Of a DNA stretch of 64,000 bases, positions 8,405 to 17,131 are shown piece by piece; position 1 is the stretch's first letter; each line of letters opens with the position of its first letter. The DNA comes from an uncultured Bacteroides sp. (GTDB taxonomy: Bacteria > Bacteroidota > Bacteroidia > Bacteroidales > Bacteroidaceae): NCBI GenBank assembly GCA_949289345.1, contig CASENS010000006.1, positions 26,775-90,774 on the forward strand, written 5' to 3'. Below the pieces are notes generated by a model that worked only from the letters and a program-made list of their open reading frames with translations, searched no databases and had not been told where the DNA came from. The position numbers and the translations under genes were made by a program.

Positions 8405-9049
8405 ATGGAATTCATAATTGATTTCATACTTCACATTGATCAATACATGATTAGCATCGTGCAGGAATACCACCTGTGGACGTATGCCATTTTATTTTTA
8501 ATCATATTCTGCGAAACCGGTCTGGTAGTTACCCCTTTCCTGCCAGGAGACTCCCTTTTATTCGTGGCCGGTGCTATAGCCGCACAGCCAGACATGCCCC
8601 TGGAGGTCAATGTTCTGGTACTGATTGTATTTGCCGCTGCTGTATTGGGAGATTCATCCAACTATACGATAGGTCATTTTTTCGGTAAAAAACTATTCAG
8701 TAATCCCAATTCTAAAATATTTAAGCAAAGCTATTTGGATAAGACGCACGAATTCTATAAAAAATATGGTGGGAAAACCATCATTATCGCACGTTTTGTT
8801 CCCATTGTACGGACATTCGCTCCATTTGTCGCTGGTATGGGCAAAATGCACTACTACTATTTCATGCTCTACAATGTAACGGGCGGACTCCTTTGGGTGG
8901 CCTTGTTCTGCTATGCGGGTTATTTCTTCGGAGACCTGCCTTTCGTACAACAGAATTTGAAATTATTAGTGGTAGCCATTATCATCATATCTATACTACC
9001 AGCTATCATAGAAGTATTGCGTGTGAAAATAAAAAATGCAAAGAAGTAA
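8405..9049 (+). CDS. DedA family membrane protein
   Basis: 214 residues. An integral inner-membrane protein of the DedA/SNARE-associated (VTT) family; bacterial members act in phospholipid (undecaprenyl phosphate or phosphatidylethanolamine) flipping. The hallmark [19 protein letters not shown] is at residues 35-53 (Glu 37, Asp 49), and a second re-entrant segment [21 protein letters not shown] carries the conserved arginines. There are four to five hydrophobic segments and a basic C-terminus (VKIKNAKK). The Met at 8405 is chosen over one 10 codons upstream, which sits next to the tRNA terminator. It is followed after 35 bp by the YidE-like transporter, probably in the same transcript. Confidence 0.88.
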   Translation: MEFIIDFILHIDQYMISIVQEYHLWTYAILFLIIFCETGLVVTPFLPGDSLLFVAGAIAAQPDMPLEVNVLVLIVFAAAVLGDSSNYTIGHFFGKKLFSNPNSKIFKQSYLDKTHEFYKKYGGKTIIIARFVPIVRTFAPFVAGMGKMHYYYFMLYNVTGGLLWVALFCYAGYFFGDLPFVQQNLKLLVVAIIIISILPAIIEVLRVKIKNAKK

Positions 9050-9084
9050 CATTCAAATCAGTAAACCTATATTCTTGAGGAGCA

Positions 9085-10749
9085 GTGGACTGGCTATCTA
9101 ATCTGTTTGCCGAATCATCCGCCCTACAGGCAGTTGTGATACTCTCTCTAATCGCAGCCATCGGATTAGGATTAGGAAAGATACGTATATACGGCATTTC
9201 TTTGGGAGTAACATTCGTATTCTTCGCAGGTATTCTTGCCGGACATCTGGGACTAAAAATTGACCCACAGATGCTGAATTATGCGGAGAGTTTCGGGCTG
9301 GTCATATTCGTTTATGCCTTGGGACTGCAAGTGGGACCAGGTTTCTTCAGTTCCTTCCGTGAAGGAGGAATACGACTGAACATGTTAGGCATCGGAGTGG
9401 TAATTATCGGAACCGGAATGGCTGTATTGAGTAGCTGGTTTACGGGCATTTCCCTATCAGACATGGTAGGCATTCTGTGTGGAGCCACTACCAACACGCC
9501 CGCTTTAGGAGCCGCCCAACAAACATTGAAACAAATGGGAATGGAAACAAGCGCACCGGCTTTGGGATGTGCCGTCACTTATCCGTTGGGAGTGGTTGGC
9601 GTAATTTTGGCCATCCTCGTTATCCGTAAATTATGGGTCAAAGAAAAAGACTTGGAAATCCCGGAAAAAGAAAACGATAACAAAACCTATATCGGAGCTT
9701 TCCAAGTACACAATCCGGGTATCTACAACAAGAGTTTAAAAGAGATTGCTGAACTAAGCCATTCAAAATTCGTCATCTCCCGCCTATGGAGAAATGGAAA
9801 AGTCAGTATCCCGACTTCCGACACCATCCTTCAAGAAGGAGACCGCTTACTGGCCATTACAGCCGAAAAAGACGCCGCTTCCATGACCATATTATTTGGT
9901 GAACAGGAACATACGGACTGGAATAAAGACGATATAGACTGGAATGCCATAGACAGTAAGCTTATCTCGCAACGCATCGTTGTAACCCGTCCGGAACTTA
10001 ACGGGAAAAAACTGGGTTCCCTTCACTTACGAAATCATTACGGAGTGAACATAACCCGCGTATACCGAAGCGGGGTACAGTTATTGGCCACAGCAGGACT
10101 TACATTACAATTGGGCGACCGCTTAACAATTGTCGGTGAAGCAGCATCGGTACACAATGTAGAAAAAGTATTGGGAAACGCCATAAAAAGCTTGAAAGAA
10201 CCTAATCTGGTAGCAGTATTCATCGGCATCGTCCTCGGCTTAATGTTGGGAGCGATACCTATTCCCATACCAGGCATCAGCACACCTGTAAAACTAGGAC
10301 TGGCAGGAGGCCCTATCATTGTAGGTATACTGATTGGAACTTTTGGTCCCCGCCTGCACATGATAACTTACACCACACGCAGCGCCAACCTCATGCTACG
10401 TGCCTTAGGCCTTTCTATGTATCTGGCCTGTTTGGGGCTGGATGCCGGCGCACATTTTTTTGAAACCGTAGTACGTCCCGAAGGAGTCCTTTGGATCGGA
10501 ATAGGCTTTACATTGACCATAGTACCCGTATTGATTATAGGATTGATCGCACTCAAATGGATGAAGCTGGATTTTGGCTCGGTAACAGGCATGTTATGTG
10601 GAAGCATGGCCAACCCGATGGCTTTAAACTATGCCAATGACACAATTCCCGGTGACAATCCTTCTGTATCATACGCCACGGTTTACCCGCTTTGCATGTT
10701 CTTACGGGTAATCATAGCCCAACTGTTACTAATGTTCTTACTAGTCTGA
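9085..10749 (+). CDS. YidE/AspT-type putative transporter with two TrkA-C domains
   Basis: 554 residues. An aspartate:alanine exchanger-like (AAE) family protein: an N-terminal membrane half (about residues 10-185), two cytoplasmic TrkA-C regulatory domains (about 205-275 and 290-365, the second containing RPELNGKKLGSL and LGDRLTIVGE), then a second membrane half to the end. The halves share the duplicated pattern GILCGATTNTPALGAA and GMLCGSMANPMALNYA, which is typical of the family. The start codon is GTG, preceded by a clear GAGGAG ribosome site (9077-9082), unusual for this genome. The next Met is 79 codons on, too far to be the start. Substrate unknown. Confidence 0.85.
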   Translation: MDWLSNLFAESSALQAVVILSLIAAIGLGLGKIRIYGISLGVTFVFFAGILAGHLGLKIDPQMLNYAESFGLVIFVYALGLQVGPGFFSSFREGGIRLNMLGIGVVIIGTGMAVLSSWFTGISLSDMVGILCGATTNTPALGAAQQTLKQMGMETSAPALGCAVTYPLGVVGVILAILVIRKLWVKEKDLEIPEKENDNKTYIGAFQVHNPGIYNKSLKEIAELSHSKFVISRLWRNGKVSIPTSDTILQEGDRLLAITAEKDAASMTILFGEQEHTDWNKDDIDWNAIDSKLISQRIVVTRPELNGKKLGSLHLRNHYGVNITRVYRSGVQLLATAGLTLQLGDRLTIVGEAASVHNVEKVLGNAIKSLKEPNLVAVFIGIVLGLMLGAIPIPIPGISTPVKLGLAGGPIIVGILIGTFGPRLHMITYTTRSANLMLRALGLSMYLACLGLDAGAHFFETVVRPEGVLWIGIGFTLTIVPVLIIGLIALKWMKLDFGSVTGMLCGSMANPMALNYANDTIPGDNPSVSYATVYPLCMFLRVIIAQLLLMFLLV

Positions 10750-10803
10750 TTATTATTACTATTACATTGAAAGGAATAAAAAATTACTTTAAATTATAAG
10801 ATT

Positions 10804-12789
10804 ATGGGAAATATAACTCAAGAAAGCATTATTGAAGATTTACGTTACCTGCAATTGTTATCGCACAGCTTCCCGACAATCGCCGATGCCAGTACAGAAA
10901 TCATCAATTTGGAAGCCATCTTGAACCTGCCCAAAGGGACTGAACATTTTCTGACCGACCTACACGGGGAATACGAAGCATTTCAACACGTATTGAAAAA
11001 TGCTTCAGGCGCTGTGAAACGCAAAGTCAACGAAATTTTCGGCCACACTTTACGAGAAAGCGAAAAGAAAGAAATCTGCACACTCATTTATTATCCAGAA
11101 GAAAAACTCCGCCTCATCAAGGAAAACGAAAAGGATTTGGAGGACTGGTACCAGATAACGCTGAACCAACTGGTAAAAGTCTGTCAAAACGTATCGTCCA
11201 AATACACACGTTCCAAAGTCAGGAAAGCACTTCCGGAGGAATTCTCATACATCATCCAAGAACTCCTGCACGAATCGAGTATTGACCCCAATAAACAGGC
11301 ATACATTAATGTAATCATCAGCACCATCATCTCTACCAAACGTGCCGATGACTTCATCATTGCCATGTGCAACTTGATACAACGGCTCACCATAGACTCA
11401 CTGCACATCGTCGGAGACATATATGACCGAGGACCCGGCGCCCACATCATTATGGACACGCTTTGCGATTATCACAATTTCGACATCCAATGGGGCAACC
11501 ACGATATCTTGTGGATGGGAGCTGCCTCGGGAAACGACGCCTGCATAGCCAATGTACTGCGTATGTCCATGCGATACGCCAACCTCGCCACACTTGAGGA
11601 TGGCTATGGAATCAATCTCCTGCCATTGGCCACTTTTGCCATGGAAGTATACAAGAATGATCCCTGTAGCATCTTTACCCCCAAAGCAAGCCAAGACGGA
11701 AGATATAATGAAAAAACATTGCGGCTTATCGCCCAGATGCACAAAGCTATTACCATCATCCAGCTGAAACTGGAAGCCCAGATTATAGACCGACGTCCAG
11801 ACTTCAGCATGAACAACCGCAAGCTACTACACCTCATTGATTTCGACCGGAATGTGTTTATTTATGAAGGGAAAGAATATGAACTTCGTGATACGCTCTT
11901 CCCGACCATTGACCCGTCCAATCCGTATAAGCTGACTGATGAAGAACAGGACTTAATGGATAAAATCCATGCATCCTTTATGAATAGTGAAAAACTGAAA
12001 AAACATATGCGGTGCCTGTTTACGTACGGAAGCATGTATCTGGTATGCAACAGCAATCTATTATACCATGCCTCAGTACCCCTAAACGAAGACGGAAGTT
12101 TCAAACACGTATGCATTGAAGGCAAAGAATATTGGGGAGAAAAGCTGTTGAAAAAAACCGACCAGCTTATCCGCACAGCCTATTTCGGTGAAGACGGAAC
12201 GGAAGAGAAACAATTCGCCATGGATTACATGTGGTACCTTTGGTGCGGTCCAGACGCTCCATCGTTCGACAAAGACAAAATGGCAACATTTGAACGGTAT
12301 TTCGTAGCAGACAAAGAACTCCAAAAAGAGACCAAAGGCTACTACTATACACTCCGGAACAATGTGGAAACATGTGACAACATACTCCGTGAATTCGGCA
12401 TCGACCCCGCAACCCATGCACACATCATCAACGGACACGTCCCGGTGAAAACACTCAAAGGAGAAAAACCGGTGAAAGCAGGCGGCAAAATGCTGGTAAT
12501 TGACGGTGGCTTCTCGAAAGCTTATCAACCGGAAACGGGAATTGCCGGCTACACTTTAGTGTACCACTCTCACGGATTGCAACTCGTTCAGCACGAACCG
12601 TTCCTAAGCCGTCAGAAAGCCATCGAAGAAGGCTTGGACATTAAGTCCACCACCTTTCTGGTAGAATTCAACTCCCAACGCATGATGGTGAAGGACACAG
12701 ACAAGGGGCGCGAACTCCGTACCCAGATTGAGGACATGAAGAAACTGCTCCAAGCCTATCGGACCGGCCTAATAAAAGAACACGTATAA
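10804..12789 (+). CDS. fbp: Fructose-1,6-bisphosphatase, class 3
   Basis: 661 residues, the normal length for the class 3 (Firmicutes/Bacteroidetes type) gluconeogenic enzyme that converts fructose 1,6-bisphosphate to fructose 6-phosphate. It is a metallophosphatase: TDLHGEYEAF (about residues 51-60), HIVGDIYDRGPG (about 196-207), IQWGNHDILWMG and HIINGHVPVKTLKGEKPVKAGGK. It follows the YidE-like gene by 54 bp with no obvious promoter, so may be read from upstream. It converges on the repeat-protein gene, with a 22-bp tandem repeat in the gap. Confidence 0.94.
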   Translation: MGNITQESIIEDLRYLQLLSHSFPTIADASTEIINLEAILNLPKGTEHFLTDLHGEYEAFQHVLKNASGAVKRKVNEIFGHTLRESEKKEICTLIYYPEEKLRLIKENEKDLEDWYQITLNQLVKVCQNVSSKYTRSKVRKALPEEFSYIIQELLHESSIDPNKQAYINVIISTIISTKRADDFIIAMCNLIQRLTIDSLHIVGDIYDRGPGAHIIMDTLCDYHNFDIQWGNHDILWMGAASGNDACIANVLRMSMRYANLATLEDGYGINLLPLATFAMEVYKNDPCSIFTPKASQDGRYNEKTLRLIAQMHKAITIIQLKLEAQIIDRRPDFSMNNRKLLHLIDFDRNVFIYEGKEYELRDTLFPTIDPSNPYKLTDEEQDLMDKIHASFMNSEKLKKHMRCLFTYGSMYLVCNSNLLYHASVPLNEDGSFKHVCIEGKEYWGEKLLKKTDQLIRTAYFGEDGTEEKQFAMDYMWYLWCGPDAPSFDKDKMATFERYFVADKELQKETKGYYYTLRNNVETCDNILREFGIDPATHAHIINGHVPVKTLKGEKPVKAGGKMLVIDGGFSKAYQPETGIAGYTLVYHSHGLQLVQHEPFLSRQKAIEEGLDIKSTTFLVEFNSQRMMVKDTDKGRELRTQIEDMKKLLQAYRTGLIKEHV

Positions 12790-12867
12790 CTGACGGATAT
12801 CCACACAAATCCGCGACAGACTCCTCTACGTTCTATTACTCAGTTCCATCAAAGTATAGGCAAAATG

Positions 12868-12933
12868 AGGAATCATGTAGGATGATTGCAGGAATCATGT
12901 AGCATGATTGTAGGAATCATGTTACATGATTCT
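12868..12933. repeat. Three tandem 22-bp repeats with dyad symmetry
   Basis: Three consecutive units begin AGGAATCATGT and end GATTG, GATTG and GATTC. Each contains a near-palindrome, AATCATGTWNCATGATT in the last two. They lie between the convergent ends of fbp and the repeat-protein gene, followed by a partial reverse element (CATCATCCTACAT). They can form hairpins on either strand. Confidence 0.75.
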
Positions 12934-12965
12934 ATACATCATCCTACATCAACGTAAGAAAGCGG

Positions 12966-14204
12966 TCAATATTTAAACAATACGATACCACCTTCTATGA
13001 TAATGCCCTTATCATAATTTCCCCCTTGCGTATAATAGCGGTCCCAGCCATATCCGCCCGTCACGAACAAGCCCACACCATCCGCCAGCCTGTACTCCAG
13101 ATTGATACGCCCTTGTAGCGAATAAAGCCGGGAAGGAAATCCGATGTGTCTGTTTTTGAATGTCTCGGTGTGCTGGTATCCTAAGTCCCCGCTTACAAAC
13201 AAACGCTTATACAAGGGCAGTTCCATACCAGCACGATAGAACAAAGAACCGGAAAACTTATCCGAGAACTTCAGATAGGGCATACCGGCACCCAATATGG
13301 TATAAAACAAACGGTTCTTGAAACGTGCAGCAATATTCAGTTTCGCTGAGTTGCCGCCATAGACCATCATCTGCACACGAGTCTGTGGATTGGCGTTCAC
13401 CAAGCCTAACTGAAAACCATCCAACTGCTCCTTATAATAATTGAACAAACCTATCTGCAAGCCCTTGACACGAGAGGCTATATTTATGGATGCCATCTGC
13501 AAGCCCTGCACCGTCCCACCTGTCACGTTTCCTAAGCCAGACAGTTGCATTCCTCGCATGTTACCAACCGTAATATTAGAGACACCGGCTATCTGTGCAC
13601 CGGCCGCATCGCCTCCCACCGCATTCACCAACCCCGACAACGCACAGCCTCCAAAATTCAGTCCAGTTATGTTACTCATTCCGGACAGTTGTACTCCCTT
13701 TGTCTGATTGCCTGACAAATTCATTAACCCGCTTATGCTGCCCCCCTCGTTATCATCACCATTAATATTCACCAGACCGGCCATCTGCAAGCCACGTATC
13801 CGATTACCGTTTATGCCTACCAAACCCGAAGCAGATACACCCACCATATTATTCCCGTTCACATTGGTAATACCGGCAATCTGCAGTCCACACATACTCT
13901 GCCCCGTCAAATTCCACAAACCGGCCATTTGTAAACCGCATGCGTCATTTCTCACAATACTCCCCAATATATTAATCCCCACACCAGCCAGATTGTTCAT
14001 GCCACTGAGCACACCTAAGTTGAGACAAACACTCCCTACTGTGTCATTCCGCCATGTAGAAACGTTTTTCCACAGAGACAAGTCTACCACTATCGGTTTT
14101 CGCTGATTAGAGATTTGAGCTGTATGTGACTGAACCGTTTGAGAAAAAGTTGTTCCCGCCATAGGCAGGAACAATAGCATATAGATGAGTTTCCACTTAT
14201 TCAT
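12966..14204 (-). CDS. Envelope protein with 16-residue GLQxAGLxN repeats and C-terminal barrel-like domain
   Basis: About 412 residues; function unknown. A signal peptide (MNKWKLIYMLLFLPMAGTTFSQ) is followed by about twelve consecutive 16-residue repeats (coding positions about 13371-13940) with consensus xGLQ(M/I/L)(A/S)GLxN(I/V)xGxxx, for example CGLQMAGLWNLTGQSM then CGLQIAGITNVNGNNM. The strict period suggests a beta-solenoid. The last 130 residues alternate aromatic and polar residues and end in IVLFKY, as outer-membrane barrels do. It resembles the surface repeat proteins known as LA_2272 type, from memory only. The start at 14207/14204 is chosen because it begins the signal peptide and follows the acyl-CoA synthetase stop by about 30 bp. 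Confidence 0.72.
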   Translation of the reverse strand: MNKWKLIYMLLFLPMAGTTFSQTVQSHTAQISNQRKPIVVDLSLWKNVSTWRNDTVGSVCLNLGVLSGMNNLAGVGINILGSIVRNDACGLQMAGLWNLTGQSMCGLQIAGITNVNGNNMVGVSASGLVGINGNRIRGLQMAGLVNINGDDNEGGSISGLMNLSGNQTKGVQLSGMSNITGLNFGGCALSGLVNAVGGDAAGAQIAGVSNITVGNMRGMQLSGLGNVTGGTVQGLQMASINIASRVKGLQIGLFNYYKEQLDGFQLGLVNANPQTRVQMMVYGGNSAKLNIAARFKNRLFYTILGAGMPYLKFSDKFSGSLFYRAGMELPLYKRLFVSGDLGYQHTETFKNRHIGFPSRLYSLQGRINLEYRLADGVGLFVTGGYGWDRYYTQGGNYDKGIIIEGGIVLFKY

Positions 14205-14235
14205 CATATTTTTCCAAGATTTTTTATATAAGCCA

Positions 14236-15894
14236 TTATCCTTTCGCTTCTTGGTATAAGAAACGCTTAATTGATTTCTTAGGAGTCTTTTCAAACTCTT
14301 CCGGATAAATCTTCATTTTAGACACCTGACAGTAGGCGGGAAGTTCCGTGTTCAGTGCCACTCGGTTTTCTTCCATAATACGCTCTAAATCTTCATTCTT
14401 CAGTCCATGCGCAAAAGCATCATCAAAATCTGGATAAATCAATCCCACAAGTTTATCATTTTGCTGCACAACAATGCTCTCCGCCACATAAGGCATATTA
14501 TTCAGTTTGTCTTCAATCTCTTCCGGATAAATATTCTGCCCGTTAGGACCAAGCAACATATTCTTACTCCGCCCTTTGATAGTCACGTTTCCTTCACGGT
14601 CCATCAATGCCAAATCCCCCGTATGTAGCCATCCGGATGGTTCAAGAACATCCCGGGTAGCTTCCGGATTCTTATAATAACCTAACATGACATTCGGTCC
14701 CCGGCAAATAATTTCTCCGGGAATTGTCTCCGGATCGGCGGAAAGTATCTTCACCTCCATACGAGGAGCAGCTTTTCCGCAAGAACCGAACTTAAACCGG
14801 CGCCAATCCTCATAACAAATGATAGGACCGCATTCTGTCATACCATACCCTACCGTATAAGGGAAGTCAATCATCCGAAGGAATTGTTCCACCTCCCGAT
14901 TGAAAGCCGCACCACCTACAATAACCGAACTGAAATTACCGCCAAAGGCCTGTATCACCTGTTCACGCACCGTAGCCTTAATCTTATCATTCACAAAAGG
15001 CACCTTCAACAACAGTTTCATGGTAGGAGTCTCTAACTTGGGCAATACACTCTTCTTTATGATTTTCTCAATGATAAGCGGAACAGCTATAACGATATGC
15101 GGACGAACCTCTGCAAACGCTTGGAAAATAATCTTCGGGCTTGGCATACGGGTCAGATAATAAATATGACACCCTACGGCAAACTCGTACAAGAATTCAA
15201 ACGCTAATCCATACATGTGAGCCATAGGCAACATGGAAACCACCCTGTCACCGCATTTCAATGGCAATACTTCAAACGCAAATGCCGTATTAGACCATAA
15301 ACTCCTATAAGGTAACATAACTCCTTTCGAATAACTGGTGGTACCCGATGTATAGTTAATGACAGCCAGTTCTTCAGGTTTATCCTTATGATAAGCGATG
15401 TGCTCCTTGCGGAAATTCTTCGGATACTTTTTCCCAAACAATTCGTTCAAATGCTCGCGCGCATAATCCACTTTTTCACTACGGGAAACTAGAATGGAAA
15501 AATCAGTCATCATAAAAATACCTTCAAGTAAAGGCATTGCGTTCTCATTCAAGTTCTCCCATGCCATATCACCTACGAACAGTAGTTTGGCCTCGGAATG
15601 ATTTACTATGTTATGAATATTGTCCGCCTTGAACTCATGCAATATAGGCACTGCCACCGCACCATATGTAAGCGTAGCCAAGAAAGTAACGCCCCAATGC
15701 GAACTGTTCCGCCCGCAAACCGCTATTTTATCCCCTTTTTTAATGCCGCTCGCCTCAAAAATGATGTGCAGCTTTTCTATCTTACGAGCTACATCCTTAT
15801 ATTGTAAAGTCGCTCCTTTGTAATCAGTCAAAGCATCCAAATCCCAATTGTTTTTGATGCTGTTCTCTATGTATGCAATAAAACTCTGTTCCAT
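14236..15894 (-). CDS. AMP-binding long-chain fatty-acid-CoA ligase
   Basis: 552 residues. An ANL superfamily adenylate-forming enzyme that activates a carboxylic acid, probably a fatty acid, to its CoA thioester using ATP. Core motifs: INYTSGTTSYSKGVMLPYRSL (A3, about residues 178-198; the usual TGxPKGV is TSYSKGV here), VGYGMTECGPIICYEDW (A5), PGEIICRGPNVMLGYYKNPEAT, GWLHTGDLALMD (A7) and the C-terminal lysine region EFEKTPKKSIKRFLY. The start at 15894 fits the promoter at 15925-15955. The downstream repeat protein is probably co-transcribed. It shares the strand with the polysaccharide export genes but has its own promoter. Confidence 0.88.
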   Translation of the reverse strand: MEQSFIAYIENSIKNNWDLDALTDYKGATLQYKDVARKIEKLHIIFEASGIKKGDKIAVCGRNSSHWGVTFLATLTYGAVAVPILHEFKADNIHNIVNHSEAKLLFVGDMAWENLNENAMPLLEGIFMMTDFSILVSRSEKVDYAREHLNELFGKKYPKNFRKEHIAYHKDKPEELAVINYTSGTTSYSKGVMLPYRSLWSNTAFAFEVLPLKCGDRVVSMLPMAHMYGLAFEFLYEFAVGCHIYYLTRMPSPKIIFQAFAEVRPHIVIAVPLIIEKIIKKSVLPKLETPTMKLLLKVPFVNDKIKATVREQVIQAFGGNFSSVIVGGAAFNREVEQFLRMIDFPYTVGYGMTECGPIICYEDWRRFKFGSCGKAAPRMEVKILSADPETIPGEIICRGPNVMLGYYKNPEATRDVLEPSGWLHTGDLALMDREGNVTIKGRSKNMLLGPNGQNIYPEEIEDKLNNMPYVAESIVVQQNDKLVGLIYPDFDDAFAHGLKNEDLERIMEENRVALNTELPAYCQVSKMKIYPEEFEKTPKKSIKRFLYQEAKG

Positions 15895-15924
15895 ATATAT
15901 ATGCACATTTTGGATGAATTTGTG

Positions 15925-15955
15925 CAAATATAAGGTTTTCTCTACACTATGCAAA
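15925..15955 (-). promoter_or_regulatory. Promoter of the acyl-CoA ligase operon
   Basis: The minus strand has TTTG, a 19-nt spacer and TATATTTG (-7 box 15925-15932), 31 bp upstream of the start. Confidence 0.65.
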
Positions 15956-16005
15956 CTAAATTGATAAAAAAGAGTCCATTTTATTGGATTAAGCCCAATA
16001 ACCCA

Positions 16006-17124
16006 TCAGACAGACGGGCGCCTCCACTCCTTCACCAAATCACGCAAGAAGAGTATCCAGCAAGAACAACCTACCCCGGCCAAAAAAACAAACCCCACCA
16101 ATATCAACATCTTACTGGGTTTAGCCGCCCTTAACGGAACCGTAGCCGGTTGCACAACTGTATACACAGGTGTTATCTCCTGTACCTTCGCTTTTGCCAT
16201 TTGTAGTTGCTGCGCCACTTGCGTATATACTTGATAAGTCAGATTCATCTCATTCTGCAAACGTTCCTGTTCCACCATGACACTCCTGCGAATAATGTTC
16301 TGATTGGAATCTACAAAGTCGGCATATTCCTGTTGGGCTTTCTCATAATCCGCCTTAGCTTCTTTATAAAGCTGCTCGGTAAAAGCCAAATCATGACGCG
16401 CTTTGTTGGTACGATAATCCGTTATGTAGTTTTGAAGATTATGCATCACCGTATCAGTAACCGTAGCGGAAATCAAGGGGTCTTGCATCAGAACGGTCAA
16501 TGTCGTAACACCCGACTTCTTGTCCACCGACACCGTAATACGCCCTTTGATGGCTCCCACAATGCCGTCTTCTGCTTCCGTCAGACTAATGGTGCCACCT
16601 TCTTCTCCTCCATTTCCGCCACTTTCCTCATTCTCGTCATCTTTAAACAGGGACATGACCCATCCTATCGCTTTAAAAGGTAGAGAGGTCACCGTGCCCC
16701 ACCAAGGACTCCGTTGATGCTTCTCCATATAATTATATAAGGTAGTATCTATCTTGCTATCCTGGCTCTTAACCCGTACATTGAATAAATCAAGCATAAA
16801 AGGTGTAGAACTGACAATATCCGGATACAATTCCGGCGACAAGGCATCCTCACCAGAAGCGTTTCTCAGATTAATACCCGCCATGGCCGCCAACGCTCCC
16901 ATACTGCTGTTCGACCGGCTACTGATCTCCGGAGCCAAAGTCACCGTAGTGGAGTATTCCTTAGGGATGCTGAACGCCACCACCAAAGCCACCACCACGG
17001 CCACTCCGCACACTTTCAGTATCAAACGGCGCTCAGACCATAGTTTTTGCGCCAACTCTATCAAATCTATTTCCTGTTCAGCCTCTTTCTTCGAAGGTAT
17101 ATCTTGTTTCTTTTCTTCAGCCAT
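16006..17124 (-). CDS. Wzz-like chain-length determinant / polysaccharide co-polymerase
   Basis: 372 residues. An inner-membrane protein with an N-terminal cytoplasmic stretch containing IDLIELAQKLWSERRLILK (Wzz domain), a transmembrane helix at about residues 40-56, a large periplasmic coiled region (EQLYKEAKADYEKAQQEYADFVDSNQ region) and a C-terminal helix (KMLILVGFVFLAGVGCSCWI). It ends before any tyrosine-kinase domain, so it is the Wzz/PCP-1 or split PCP-2a type. A Glu/Gly-rich insert (EENEESGGNGGEEGG) lies before the periplasmic strand region. It follows the outer-membrane export gene by 7 bp and would work with it in exporting a surface polysaccharide. The start was chosen because the longer frame overlaps the upstream stop. 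Confidence 0.85.
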   Translation of the reverse strand: MAEEKKQDIPSKKEAEQEIDLIELAQKLWSERRLILKVCGVAVVVALVVAFSIPKEYSTTVTLAPEISSRSNSSMGALAAMAGINLRNASGEDALSPELYPDIVSSTPFMLDLFNVRVKSQDSKIDTTLYNYMEKHQRSPWWGTVTSLPFKAIGWVMSLFKDDENEESGGNGGEEGGTISLTEAEDGIVGAIKGRITVSVDKKSGVTTLTVLMQDPLISATVTDTVMHNLQNYITDYRTNKARHDLAFTEQLYKEAKADYEKAQQEYADFVDSNQNIIRRSVMVEQERLQNEMNLTYQVYTQVAQQLQMAKAKVQEITPVYTVVQPATVPLRAAKPSKMLILVGFVFLAGVGCSCWILFLRDLVKEWRRPSV

Positions 17125-17131
17125 AATTCCA

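Noticed and set aside
12868-12933. CRISPR-like array
   Set aside because: The 22-bp units are directly adjacent with no spacers and no cas genes are present. The 22-bp units of the dispersed repeat are likewise contiguous.
15981-16001. Small hairpin after the Wzz-like gene as a terminator
   Set aside because: Only a 7-bp A/T-rich stem with a weak T tail; not strong enough to list.
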